From Enoplolaimus lenunculus (lineage: Eukaryota > Nematoda > Enoplea > Enoplida > Thoracostomopsidae), in the NCBI GenBank assembly GCA_030248215.1, contig JASANG010004126.1:1-64000 (forward strand): a stretch of DNA of 64,000 nt. Reading direction: 5' to 3'. Under the pieces are notes generated by a model. The model saw only the letters and a list, made by a program, of their open reading frames with translations. It did not search any database and was not told the origin of the DNA. Below, one piece after another: positions 33,643-47,800 of the stretch. Each line of letters opens with the position of its first letter. Position 1 is the first letter of the stretch. The translations under genes and the position numbers were made by a program.

Positions 33643-35827
33643 GCTGTTGTAGGTGCTGTTAATGCCATTGTTAACTGTTTTCCACCGATTTCGCTGATTT
33701 TTCCGTTGTATTCGTTTATTATCGTTATTTTGGTTGTTGTTGATGATGTTGCCTGAACACACGAATCATCTGTTGGTCCGCGATCGCTTGTACCATTCGT
33801 ATATTCCACACTGCCACTGCTACACAAGCTGCTGCTATTCTTGTTGCTGTTGTTGCTATAGTGGCCACTGTCGACAGAATTTGATGGCGACGTTCTCATT
33901 TGATGCGGAGGCGAGTCCGACGGTTCGGAACGTGATTTCGCCGATCCAGTTGTGAGCCCAAGAGTTGCGCCGCTGCCACTACTGCCATCGCCGTTTGTTG
34001 GAACTGACGAATTTGGTGATGATGCAATTGATATTGATTTGCTTCGAGCACCAAGCGATAAGTCCCTTTGAAGTTTACTACTAGTACCACTACCAACGAC
34101 ACAAACGTCATATTTTGGCAAATTATCTGAAGAACCACTGATTGAAATTTTATCGCGTTGCTCACCGTTTGACGCCAAAACAGATGGAGTGTCTAAAATT
34201 AGTTTTACGCCAATCAGCAAAGACTAAACAGACCCAAAATCAGCTTAATATGCTTGAAAGGACGAAAAATTTTAGAAAGGTTGGCAGAGATTTCAAATGA
34301 CTTACAATAGTACAGTTAAGTAGTGCTCGCGAATAAGGACGTAGTTCCGATCAATTGATTTTATACCACAATTAATTTCAAAATAAAAAAAAATTTCGGC
34401 TTTCATGCGCTGAACCAGAACAGTTTTTCCTGACTCCAGTGTGATCTGCTAAAGTCATCTACGCCCTACGATGAAGCCCTTTCACCCAATACCGGAAGCA
34501 ACAAATTCGCATAGAGAACGGGTGCTGGTTTATATTCAAGGCCGGTCTGACCAACTGTAGCCTTAAAGAAATGATTGTACTTTATATGTCAAGTATAGCG
34601 GCCTGTCCACTGTGATACTGGGGGCATAGAGACTCGGACCATTTTGCTTAAGATAATGCTTCTGTTTAGGCTAAGGATTATGTATAGGCTTTAGGTTAAG
34701 GCTTATGCTTAGTAGACAGGTTTCTACAGTTTACATGGGTCATTTTACTTTGTTGTTTTGTGAGCGAAGTGAACTAGAAGCTTGGCAAAATTTACTATTG
34801 AACCCTTTGGAGTTAAATTTGTTTGGTAAACTTGTAGAGTGACAAGAATGGGCTCGAGTCCCTTCAGCTCCCCCGTGGATTCGTTACTGGTTTCAACTAG
34901 TCAAACCAAATTGTTTTCAAGTTAACAGTATATGATTATTTATTTATTACAAAATTAAAGAATGGCCACTCGTCGAAAAACCGGAACACTCATTCTAGAA
35001 AATAAAACTACGATATTAAAGATACAAATTTCTAACATGCAAATTTACCTGCAGAATCGCCAGATATACCAGATGCCAGTGTATCAGTATCGAACTTTTT
35101 CCGTTTCTTCGGCGGTGCCATACTCATATCAGTCGCACTCGACGCACTGACTGTTGCACTGCGATGTGTTGACGTTGCGGCGACACTCCCAGAACCATCA
35201 CTAGATGCCCGAGGACGAGTACTCGTGCTTCCTTGGCCGCTGCTATTTTCATCCGATCCAGTTGCACGTCGTGTTTTCTTACCATAACTCGCCGAATCAC
35301 CTTGTGTTGTTGAACTTGAAGCCAACTTAGAAATCACAATTGTCGCCGGACAAACACTAACAGTTTCAGTATGCGCTGCAGTTACAATCGGTCCTTGTGC
35401 TAAATTATTTGACGACGATGATGATAATGATGACGTGACATTGTAGTTTGAATTAGCTATGTAATCAGATGGTTGCAGTTCAACATGACTACTGATTGGC
35501 GATACCAGGTCAACTTTCTCGCCATTAGTTACAACAGTTGCGGCTGCTAAATTTGCGTCCGAATTCGATTTGGTCAAAAGTAATGGTGATACAAATGACG
35601 TTGGAGCTGAAGGATCGATTTGCCGAGTGACCGATTGTGACGCTGACGCGGAGGCATTCGAAATACCGAATGAAGAGTCGAGTTTACAACCGCCGCTAGC
35701 GTTGTTGACTTGTTGAACTCCATCATTGTTGCTGATTGGTGTCAACTGTAGCGTGTTTGGCGACGTAAATTCAGTTGTAGAGCAATCGCTTGCACTCGAC
35801 GCTGTTAGATCTGATGTATTATTATTA

Positions 35828-35865
<38 letters not shown>

Positions 35866-38800
35866 GTGATTGTCAACACTGTTAACAAGAGGTATAATAG
35901 TGGAATTAGTTAAATCCTGATAATTTATGCCTGGACCGATTTCAATTTTTGGTTCGATTACGGTGGTTGGCTTTCGAGCATCAATCAGAGAATTGGGCCG
36001 TATCGGCAACGGCGCGTATACTCTCGACGACGGCTGACCGGCAGACAAAATGCGTCCATTCACAGGGGGCGATATCATATCGTGTAGGGGAGGGGCGACA
36101 GGTAATGTTGGCGAAACCAGATCTTGTCCAGGTGGAAGTTTACAACTAGCAACCGTGCCAGAACTGTTAATCAGGCTCGAAATGTCACCATTCCTGATGC
36201 CGTTTACGCCGGACCCTGCAGCTGGTGTTGCAGGCGTTGGCGTTTGAGACAAATTTGGTGTAATTTGATTCAGTTGTTGCACTGCGCAACCGTTTATGTT
36301 GCCACCAGAGTTGTTATTGATTGCTGAATTTGCGTTCGACGATGCGGTCGCCGCAGCTGCGCTCAGATCAATAATTTGTTTGTACTGATAGTTTTGTTGT
36401 AACAATTGACCTTTTTCAGCCAACAAACGTCTAATATACTGAACGGAATGCTGTAGAATCGCAGCCTAAAACAATTGGGTAAAATAGTTTCAATAGACCA
36501 TACGTGAATACTTTCAAAACGTTTCATTGTTTTGCGTAATTTCTGATTTGAAGCTCACAAAGCTGCTTGGAGTACTGTTGCCTATTTTCAATGCTGGAAC
36601 ATTTGAAAAACTAAAATATATACAGTGTAGCATTCTGCACAGTACGTAATTTACATCATGCTCAGCGCGTTATAATATACATAACTGGTTCAATATATTT
36701 GTCAGGATTCCACTAGAATTCGTGCAAAAATTCAATTCCTGTCCCTGTTACGATGTTGACAGACGCAAGAACAGAAACTTTTTCTACGGTTTTGTTTCAA
36801 TTTGTGAACGTCTCAAAACCATTTTGCAGAAACTTTCTTCGTTTGATAACTTTTGTTTCATCTGCGGCACATTTCTCATAGTTTTGAAAAGTATTCGGAC
36901 CCACGTTGTAGTACAGATTGGAAAACAAACTAATGGAAACGAAAATCGACGAACAGAATTTTTTATTTTCAGTGACGTTGCAGGTAAGGGTGCCCCCCCC
37001 AAAAAAAATTCCCGTCTTGGGCGCCTTGCGATGATCAAAATATTTTTCAAATTGTAAATTTTTCAATTTTAAAATCTTGTTACGGTCGCGGCCTTTGTTT
37101 GTGGTGGGGTCCGCTCGAGTTCTGTTGATTTTGAATTCTTTTTAATTAGCAGCATTACGATTTTTACATACTTCAAGATTTCATTTTATGGTTTACACAC
37201 CAATGTTTGATTCCGCTTTAACCCATATCCGCGAACGCGGCCAGGATTATATATTTCCAGACAGTATAGCATGATTTAAGGTTGCGCTAAACACTAAATA
37301 TACAAATGTGCGTTTTGTCGCAGTTTCGTTCATGTCCAACTCGTTTTGTACTGAAGCGGATGTCATTTAATACTTTTCTCAACAAATACGTACAGTCGAG
37401 GCAATGCTAAACGCGAACGATTCTTAAGGAGATCACAGACCATCAGCTCAAAAGTCAACGTTTCATAACGTGTCGCTTTCTATAAATAGCTTCAGAAAAA
37501 TTTTATTTTAAATTTATTTCACAATTGAATATACAATTTGAGCGTATAGTATGTGTGTGTGTAATTCACAAACATACAATACATATTTATTGACATATAT
37601 CGCACAACTTGAACAACCACCACATGTTGCTCAATACATGCTGTCAAAGCTTCGCAAACTGCACATATTGCATCCCACCCCCGACTACCCCCGTTCGTAA
37701 CAATACAAGATGGTACCGAGTAACACGACAAATATAAATAAAGATCACAGTTCACCCACACAGCTACGGTACTCTGTGTAAAAAGATATAGGCGACGAAA
37801 TGAACGCAATATAAACGTCAAATCTTATCAAAATTATTTTTTCCAACCATTTTATTTGACATATCATCGTTGAATATCCAGTATATAACCGGACGCGTTG
37901 TCTTTGGCTCCGGTCATAATTTGTTGACATCCGGCCTGGCTTTTTTTCACCTGCGGTTGTACCCTAGCAGTTAGCTACATTTCGGTGCTTATTTACGTAC
38001 CCCTGCGCTAGAGTTAATTTGATAGAATACCATTTCCCCGCGCGTGGTTTTGGTTCGAGGCTATTTGGGCGACATATCAGTAGACTTAATTCATAAATTG
38101 CCAGGCGAGCAATGCGACGTTTCTACGTTCGACGTTGCTCTTACACCTACGCTCGCTTCAAGCAAACACGAGTTAAAGTTACCTATCACACTGTCAACTA
38201 TGAGATCACAGTTTTCAGGAACAAATTCAAATACACCCGCAAAAAGATTACAAGTTGAACAGGTTGATTTTAATTTCCATTCGAAATCAATCCTAATCGC
38301 ATATACATGTACGCGATCTAAAAAAATTTCTATGGCAAATGTTAAGCCTAAGCCTAAGTCTAAACCTAAGCCTACGCCTAAGATAAAGTATCCCTTTATT
38401 GAGTAAAAATTAATCTTTCGACGTGGTTTTTGTGAAAGGGTCCACGGGCGGTTATATACATGAACCTCCTTAAAGAATTACTGCGATTTTCAAGTTTGCA
38501 CTTATGTTTTTGCCATTCTACGTTCTTTTGCAACATCTTAATACGAAGTTGGTATCCCACAAAACAATACAAATCGTTCACACCGAGTTGTTTTTTTACC
38601 ATACATTCAAGCAATGCACCAGCTAGATTAATGGGATCCAGTTAAATGTACCCCTGAAGACATCAAGTAAAGTCACCCTTTTAGGGCGTCAAGTTTCTCC
38701 CCTTGTGATTCCTAGAGGTCAAGGTGCAATGGGACCAAAATGAAATTTGTCCGTTCATTCAACGACCGCTCGTTAACCCTGGGCTAGGACACATTTTGTG

Positions 38801-41800
38801 TGACCAGGCCGAATTTTATCTCAACAGCGCATAACCCAAGAGAATAACTTTTCTATTTGTTTACATTTTTCGCATCATAATCCAGTCCCCCCAAACACAC
38901 TACACTCGTGATATATTTCTTCATCGGTAGCGTGTTAAATTGCATAACGTGGCAACTGCCGTATGCTGTCTAGTATGTCATTTTCGTACCAGTCGGCGAT
39001 CAGCTTTTTACAGCGAATCCCAGATGTTTGTGTTTATTTTATAGGCTCTTTTTCACTCTCTGTCTCTCTCTCTCTCTGTGATTGCATTTGGATACACACA
39101 CATCAACACAAAAACAAGCACACATGTTAACATACAACAAAAACATTATATATAAACATTACACAAATCTTGGACAGAGTTGCCCACTCTAAATTAATAA
39201 TAAACACATAAATTTCAATGGTAAACACAAAATACACACATAACAGGAGTACACTCAATCAGCTGATTCGAGCAAATGAGAGAGACTGTCAATAACAAAG
39301 AGTAACACTAACAAGAGAACATAAACAGTCATTTTGTGTTTACAAGAGTGACGGGAGAGACATGACTTTACGCGACGTTGGCAGATACACAAGTATAACT
39401 CCTGTCCTGTAAGAGTGTTAAACAGTATTGCTAGCGGTTCGAGACAGCAAATGGCTGACACGAAGGATAGCATTGTGCGTTGGCGTTAGCCGAATGTTGT
39501 GTTTGAAGTCCAATGATCCAGGCGAATAAGATATACGGATACCAGGAACGTTAATATTTCAACTGTTTACGTATATATGATTTGCCCAGATCGATCTTTA
39601 TGCTAACTATTCTGCAATGGTGAATCCAAAGATTTCTGATACAGGGAGGGATACGATATATAACAGTGAAAAATCTTTTAACGATCGACACGCGAAACGA
39701 AATTTTAGTTTTAAATTTTAATCGAACCGACATGGATTGTCGAGTGACAGTCAACAACAATTAAACGTTACGCACTGGTGACATTCTGTGGGTGAGCCGA
39801 ACATAAAACGAAGAATCTCGAATGAATTTGTACAATATTGAATAGAATTTTTAACAGATGTACATTGCCGATACAAAAGCTTAAGCCAAAGACTAATCCT
39901 AAGCCTGATGCAAAAAATTTTAAATTCCGGACACTGAGGAAAGCGACATGTGTACAAGAGATCCAACTTTAAAATAATCCGATTTAGTGGACTCTTGAAA
40001 CTTTCCCCAGCATTAAAGGTTGACGCTTAGTAATCGCTTAGGTTTACAGGTTTACATTGAGGCTAGGGCACAGTCTTAGATTTACATTCATGCCATTGCC
40101 GAAGTAGACAGGGGTGGGGGCTTCCCCCAAACTTACGAGCCAAGCGAGCGAGAAGCCAGACACATTTCAAAACTTGGGCGGTTTTTTGTTTAAACCAGTT
40201 AGAGTGGGAACCCTTTTAGGGGTGGGCCCTCCCAAATGGGGGTATAGAAGGCGGTGGCTGCTCCGGCCCTGATTCAGGCATAATTAAACCATTTCCTAAA
40301 GCTAAGCCTGTGCGTATCTGTGGCGGATATTTACAAGACGAGTTACAAGAGGCATTGAGTACCTTAACTATTTTCATTCTATCGCTTATATACTTAACTC
40401 AGTCAATACCATATCAGTCATCCAGTATGCACTCAGCGCTTGCTTGATTTAAGCTCACTTTTAACCTGATAAATAATCAGTGAATTTAGATGCTGTTGTT
40501 ACGGCGACTCTACAACTTTTACGAGTATGTTTAATCGCTCCAGGTACAGACTGGTTTTCAACACAGCTGCAATATGTCAAAATACACGCAAATGAGCACA
40601 TAAAATATGTTCATGTTAATACGGACTTGAATACAAACTAAATAAATAATATTATTAGCTGTAAGCTGTATAGTTTGTGTTGCAAAATTGTGCAGCGTGT
40701 GCATTAGATGATGTCAAAATGCTGTTTGCAACTAAAATCAACGTTTTGAGCAATAATTTATAATATTGCAGAACATGCTATGCTTGTAGCTTATTATTTA
40801 AATATGTCTAGTACAGCTTTGATATCTCTAGCAAACAATAAAGCTTGCATTTTGGAAAAGTGGTCAAGTGCTCATGCATACGTTTAGTTCGAGTCATTCC
40901 CATTTGACGTACAATTTGAAAGCTTGTTCCGTTATTCCCTGCAGTCCGAGTTTGCCCAAAATTGGTTATATAACGCAAGATATTATGTATATTCTAAGGA
41001 ATTATGGTTCGAATTATATACAGTTACAGCATATACATAACCTGTCTGTGGTACATCAGTTTTAATTCGACAATACATACCAGAGTACATTTACGACTGA
41101 AACTGCACAAAACTATACGTACTTTAAGAAATTTCAACACAGTTGCGCTGGCTTAATAAAGGAACGTTTACTAACCCCACCACCCCACACTCGTGTTATC
41201 ATGACATTTTCCCCTAATTTTAACAGGTTCACGTGCATGTAGCACTGATTAATTATCAACTCAATTATATAAAATTCTTTTTGTATTCGAATACAATTTA
41301 TATTAAGATTGCCTGGTTTTGTTTACATGACTATTTTTACATTTCTACAAATATACAGCGTTCAGGTTGCTCATCTCGTACCGAATGGTACCGTTCCTAA
41401 CCTCCAAAAATACGTTCATTTTCGTACAAGTTTGAGCCAGGCGCCATAATCCATCGCTAGAAATACTATATCAGCGTAGCCGCCACACAACAAAATAAGT
41501 ACTCACTCACTGTCCATATTGTTTCATTGTGGCAAAAGTTTCTCAGTTGAAATTTATTATTTTCTCTCGAACAACTGCGAAATACCAACTAACACAACGC
41601 GAACAACAACAACAACAACGGGTAGGTACTACACTGCGCCAAGCACCATATACACCTTGTGTCCGTATCTCAAAACTTTTTCCATCAATTTTGTTGACCG
41701 TATAAGCTAACCATGTAGTACTCGGCCCTGCTGAGCCTAGCTACAATAACTTTCTCAAAACTAAACACACGCCTGTCGGAAAAGTGCTCCAAAAGTTCTC

Positions 41801-44800
41801 CTGTCGCAAAAGTTCTCCTGTCGCAAAAGTTCTGCTGTCGCAAAAGTTCTCCTGTCGCAAAAGTTCTCCTGTCGCAAAAGTGCTCCTTTGAAAACTCCTT
41901 CGCTTTTCATTTCCACGACCAAAATTGCAACCACACAAAATAGCCCCAGCTCTGGGTGTCCTGCCTGAAACAAATCTGAATTATTTTCATTTTTGCATCT
42001 CTGATAGGCTACTAACGGTAGAATAGAGTAGATATATACAGTAGAGGACCTTGAATAATAATAATAATAAGAGACCAAGTTATTATTTTCAACTCCTGTT
42101 TGAGTATTGTGTTTACAGCGCGTACCGGTCAGTGACTATAACGGCATTTTGCCAGAACGAGCTTTTAAAAACCAAATCGTATACTGCGATTGGCAAGCGG
42201 AACGGTTGTGGCGCCGTATACGAACGTACGATGCGAGACTGGCACCTGTACAATTACCCCCCCCCACAGGTTTAAGGTTAAATCTAAACGTTTTCCTACG
42301 GTTTGGTGCCAAAATTTGCGAAAATGTTGAAAAATAGCAACGAAAGTGTACAACGTCCAAGTATCAATTTCAAACTCTTCTCTAAACGCATTCGTATTTG
42401 TGATTTTGGATCACAATAGCAGGGGCTTATTCTCACACTCAGGTTCCGCAAACAATTTATCTACGCCTAAGTCTGTATCAATCGAAAGCTTTGCCTAAAC
42501 CGTTGCCAAAACCTGTGACCCGAAACAAGAGCTTAAGCTCAGCCAGAGGCTAAATTTAAGCCAGAGCCAGAGCCTAAATTTAAGCCAGGGGCCAGAGCCT
42601 AAACCTTAACCTTAAACGTGGGGGAAGTATAGAGAAAAAATGTTTCCAGTTGCTAGATAATACTGACCCGCTTGAAACATGTAACCTACGAGAATGCTTA
42701 GTATTAGTTTCAAATGTATCCCATTATTTGTGTTGTTTGTTGTTTTTGGTGGGGGAAAAATGTTTCCAGTTGCTAGATAATACTGACCCGCTTGAAACAT
42801 GTAACCTACGAGAACATGCCTTAGCTATTAAGTTTCACAAATGCTAAACATCACCACCATTCATTTGTGTTGTTCATGATTGATAAATCACGTACCATAT
42901 GGTGTGTGGTACGACAAAAATAAAAACCCCTACCAGCACGTGAAGCCAGTAAAACGTTTCGCTGCGGGTCCATTGTTATGTAATATTGTCAATGGTCAAC
43001 AGAGTTTATTTTTGCGTTCAAAACTCTACAAGAATACATATTGCAATAATAGATATGATTTGTGACTATTCATGTATTATGTAGTGACTGGGTTCGCCGC
43101 TGAAACGTTATTTTATTCAGCTTGCTGACCGGGTGACTATCTGTGGCGTGTACTACTTTTTCAAGCAATGTTTTACTGGAAACGAATACCAACAACAACG
43201 CATCAAAATATTAATACTTGCGTCTAGGAGGCGGTGCTAGGATTACAGTTCAGGACGGTATCACCTCATGTGGACAATGTAAAGAACACGGGCGGAACAG
43301 TATTATAAGCCTAAGCCTAAGCCTAAGCCTAAGCGTAAGAATGAGTTGATTCCAAAACCTAAGTCTAAGCGTAAGCTCAAATTACGGACACTGCCAATGA
43401 AATCTAACTGGGAATGGCTGCGCCCTTCATAAGTTGTTTCTGCAAGCAATTGTTATATACGTATTTTACAAAGTAAACACGCGAAATCAAGAAATGTAAG
43501 AGTTTATTTAAATTTTCCCCGCACGTCTCCCTTTCCTACCACCAACTGATATTCTGGCAACGCTATGCAAATGCTTAATTGCAACCCCTAACGGTGCATA
43601 TGCATGCACATTTTCAAATTTTCAATTAAAGTCGCGATAAAACGCGTAACATGTGTTAAACTTCGAATTTCACAATTTTATAGTTTGTTCTAAAATATAC
43701 AAGTCTTTTTACCTCCTGGCAATAAAAACTACACAGTCAATTGAGAATAACGGGAACAGATTCGTGTTGAAGTATGAAGTTTACTTTTATCAACATACAA
43801 ATATATATACCATACCATATTAAATAATAGAACTAAACTTTGATAAATTTCTAATTTCATCATTCAGCGATTTTTCAGTTGCATGGCCTTATCAGTAACT
43901 CGCGATAGATGCTATACACATTTGAGAATTGAGTACAATTGATAACAAACTAATTAATCCGTAATTTCTTCATGACACAATCCCTTACCTAAAACTCGGT
44001 ATTTCTTCAGCCACGCTGAGCTTCACCAACAACAGACCTGCATATATTTGCTAACCAGACTATTACACAGGTTTATTTTCAATTTCTCTAGGTATTTTTC
44101 TCCACATAATAGTACGCTAACATACCTACTATACTGACCATTACTGTGTGTTGAAAACTCGACCATGCATATACGATTATATTTACTTAGGGCGCCACAG
44201 TCAGACCACTTACAACTACAGCATACTCGATTTCATTTTGATCGCGAGCCAGGTGACGGCTGGTACGGAATTTTAGCCATGCGTAGCGCGTAGGCCGGAC
44301 CTCGGTACCATCAAAACAAAATCTGCCACATTTATTTGTTGGCCATATTTTTCGAACACCGAGTTCACCTTACAGCTACTACGTTCGCTACGGTTTCATT
44401 CTCTCAACCAGTTGTGCTCCTTGCAATTTCTTTTCAATATATTTTGATCACCGCTTTCGCTAAGCAATTTCAATACAAACCTCCTATTCTTGTTCACGTT
44501 CTTAGCTCGCTCTGTATACTACTTCTAGCCCATTCTATACTGTTGTGGTGGTTGCTTCGCTTCTAGATTTTTCATTTTTTCCTTTTCACCACAACTCTGT
44601 TATATACAACAAAACCAAAACCAACATCAATACACTCAGTGAGCAACTCTTTGTTTTCGTTTTCGTTCGCAATCTGCATACACACATACACACAAAGTCG
44701 GACAAAGCCAAACGTCTACTGACAGCACTCCTGTAAAGCCTGCGCTAGCTAAAAGCCAACAGAGCAAACCGAGTTTCCAAATAAGGTACATACAAGAGTG

Positions 44801-47800
44801 AGTTCTACAAGAAACCATGAAAAATACATAGCTAATAACAAAAATAAACTAAACACAACGGACTCTGGTCTGGGTTAACCCGAACGCTGTGACCACAACA
44901 GAGAAACGAACCTATACTCAAACAACCCGTTGTTCATAAAAGAAACAACGGTCACACATACACAGTATTAATATTGGTGCACATTTTTCGGAACTGGTGT
45001 GGTAGAGCATTTGCTGGTAACGAAGTGGCTACTGGAGCTGTATAGTTTTCAGAACGGTGATGGCAGTATGGTTAAAATATTGTTGGTGCCTGGTGTCAGC
45101 AGATACCGTCCGCTCAATTATACCTCGGCCGCGTGTCCGTATGTGCCAGTTTTTCTACAATTGCTAAGTTATTCTTTACACTGAACGCTCAGCAAGTTTT
45201 CGGACTGAATAAATGTACGTATATATATGTAAACCGAATCGAGACTGGACTGCGGTGGTGGTACCACAGAAAAATAAGACGATCAAATAGGTTAAGGTCT
45301 CACCGTGTGTGTGTATAGGGTACCGATAGGTACTATATTTAACCTGATTGAACGTTTGGAACAATAATAAATTGAATATGATCTCGACGGCTGGTATCAA
45401 ATATAATTGTATAACGCTAGATTGCATGCATCACATGCGAATTTGAACGTAAAACTATATTTTAGTAGTTGAACAAAATTAATAATTTACCATCTAAAAT
45501 GGTAAACGCTTTTTAAATTTTGAAATCGTTCAAATGTGTTGGGTTAGTATTGAACAAGGAGTACGAATGATTTCATAGCTATGACTTTGTGTCAATGATG
45601 TGGATAGTCTAAAAATGTGACTGAATCCATACCAGTGCCCCAGGGCCCGTATATCTCAAATGTGTGTAGCATCTAACACCTGATTGTGCAATAAGTTTTA
45701 AACAAACCAACTACAACAGCTACACAGGTGAAACTCGGAGTATGAGCGTTGAAATACGACTAATATGTCAAATTCGAAATTTCTCAATAGACTAGTTCCA
45801 AATTTATACGACGTATTACTATATCGGCTTAGTTCAGGGGGGTGAGAAAATGTTTTCTTTGAATTATTTTGCTGCATCGAAAAAAATTTCGGAAGACAGC
45901 CAAATATGTCGTTTGAAGGTACGTCTCTTCTCGCCCGTCCCTAGTTGCGGCATTGGTTTCAAATTACGTAATGTATGTATTTTAAAACACTTCCGTACGT
46001 AAATTTCAATCAACTGCGTATCCACCCGGATAGTACATTGTTGTTCAGTAATCAGCACAATCATATTTCCAATACTGCCGTCATATTATTCCTCCTCATC
46101 GTCATTATGGACTTGGTTAATTATAGTAGAATGCGCATGCAGAGATAGGGGTACTGGACTGGGGGTACCTAGAGACTGGAAAGCCTTTTTAGGCTTAGGA
46201 TAATGGTAATGTTTAGCTGTAAGCTTAGACTATGGTTTAGGAATAGGTTTAGGAGGCTTAGGATTTGTAGGCAGATCCCTTATAGTTATGACCATTTTGA
46301 TCAACCCTTAAGATATCAGTGACAGGTTCAGCACCCTCATAACACATCGAGATGATTTCACATTGACCAGACAAGCCATAACCATACGTACTACCCGTCA
46401 TAAATGCCCGATTCATAACCCAAAATATTTCTGTCTGGCGGCCGCTTCTTGGGAAATCCTCCATCCAGCACTGAAACAATATTCCAAAGGCACTGCTGGG
46501 TACCCTTGCTTGGTACGGTACGTTGGCACCGTGGGACACCAAAAACAATACAGACTAATAGACCAGACTGGGTCAGACACAGAGACAGCAAGCGGCGAAA
46601 ATTGGTTGTGTAGGTTTTGGGGTCAAAGCTATGAACCAGTCAAACGTCACAATACCAGTAAAAACAGGTTTGGTCAAAGATAACAACCAATCAAATGCGA
46701 GCGCAAGTGAACCAGGTGGAACGAAGAAATTGTTACAGTTTACAGTATCATTTCAACTGACGAATATGAGTATTTATAAGATTTGCGGGACAAAAAAATC
46801 ACTCAGCTGTAACTTAAAATTCTTCAAAATTGTTACGTAAATCAGATTTCCCCTGTCGTCAAGAAACTTAAACGCTATCATTATACGTACCAACTGACCA
46901 GATTATCCCTAACCATTGTGAGCAAAGATCAGCTAAGTGGAAAATTACGAAAAAAATGCCCCCGTTACCAATATAGCTAAGTCAATTTTGGGGGGTCCAG
47001 CATTCGTATTGGTGTCTACACAAATGAATATATAGCATGGTCGGCTTGATATTGCTCAATATTGACCTTTGCCAAATTAAGCAAATGTATCATACAATAT
47101 GTAATCATACATTACATAGTATTTCATGAATGCTAGCAATCGATGCCGTGATTAATAATGATCCTTCTATAATCACTTATCGAATTTTTCGTTTCAAAAT
47201 ATATTTTCGCACTTATCCTAAAGTCTAAAACAGTGCAGCACTGACTGCCAAGTATACGACTTACATGTGTGTCTTAACGCAATCAAGTAAACATCTTGGC
47301 CGAATTCCATAGTAATTTATGGTATTTAGAATTTGTTTACAAATTATCACAGTGTCACCGACCACCGGCCATCCACAGATCGTAGACTCATTCATTCATT
47401 CACAATAAACAGCGGCGTAGCCAGGGGATTTGGTTTGGGGGAGGGGATACCTTATATATAAAACGTTTTTGCGAACGAGAAAATTATTTCGAACCTTTCG
47501 GAGCCACAAGGCTTATTCTACACCTTTAAAGAAACTTTTTTTGCTTCACAAATGTCGGGAAGAGATACATTCCCCAATCTATACGCTTGTATACGCCCCT
47601 GGTAATAAATATCATTGTCAAGCGCAGTCCAGACGACCAACAACAACAACCACACTCCAACAGCAACGACAAACAACTATCATCATGTGAGTGTGAGAGA
47701 GGTGGACAGTGGTCAGTCTCATAATTTCTCGTTTAAATGACGGCCAATCGACGGGAACAGCTTGGCACGGCATAAGACTGACACAGCCGGTCACAAGTGT

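Noticed and set aside
34835-34880. tRNA T-arm-like GGGCTCGAGTCCC
   Set aside because: No box A or acceptor stem; palindromic chance is likely.
36722-37057. 111-codon + strand frame in TFAP4 intron 2
   Set aside because: No family similarity; overlapping frames on the other strand are equally long and the region ends in a C/A-run repeat seen elsewhere.
43302-43382. Chromosome end / telomere
   Set aside because: Only about five good units, followed by degenerate ones and ordinary sequence on both sides; interstitial.
44998-45040. tRNA-like box A (GTGGTAGAGCATTTGCTGG)
   Set aside because: No box B or pairing stems follow at a suitable distance.
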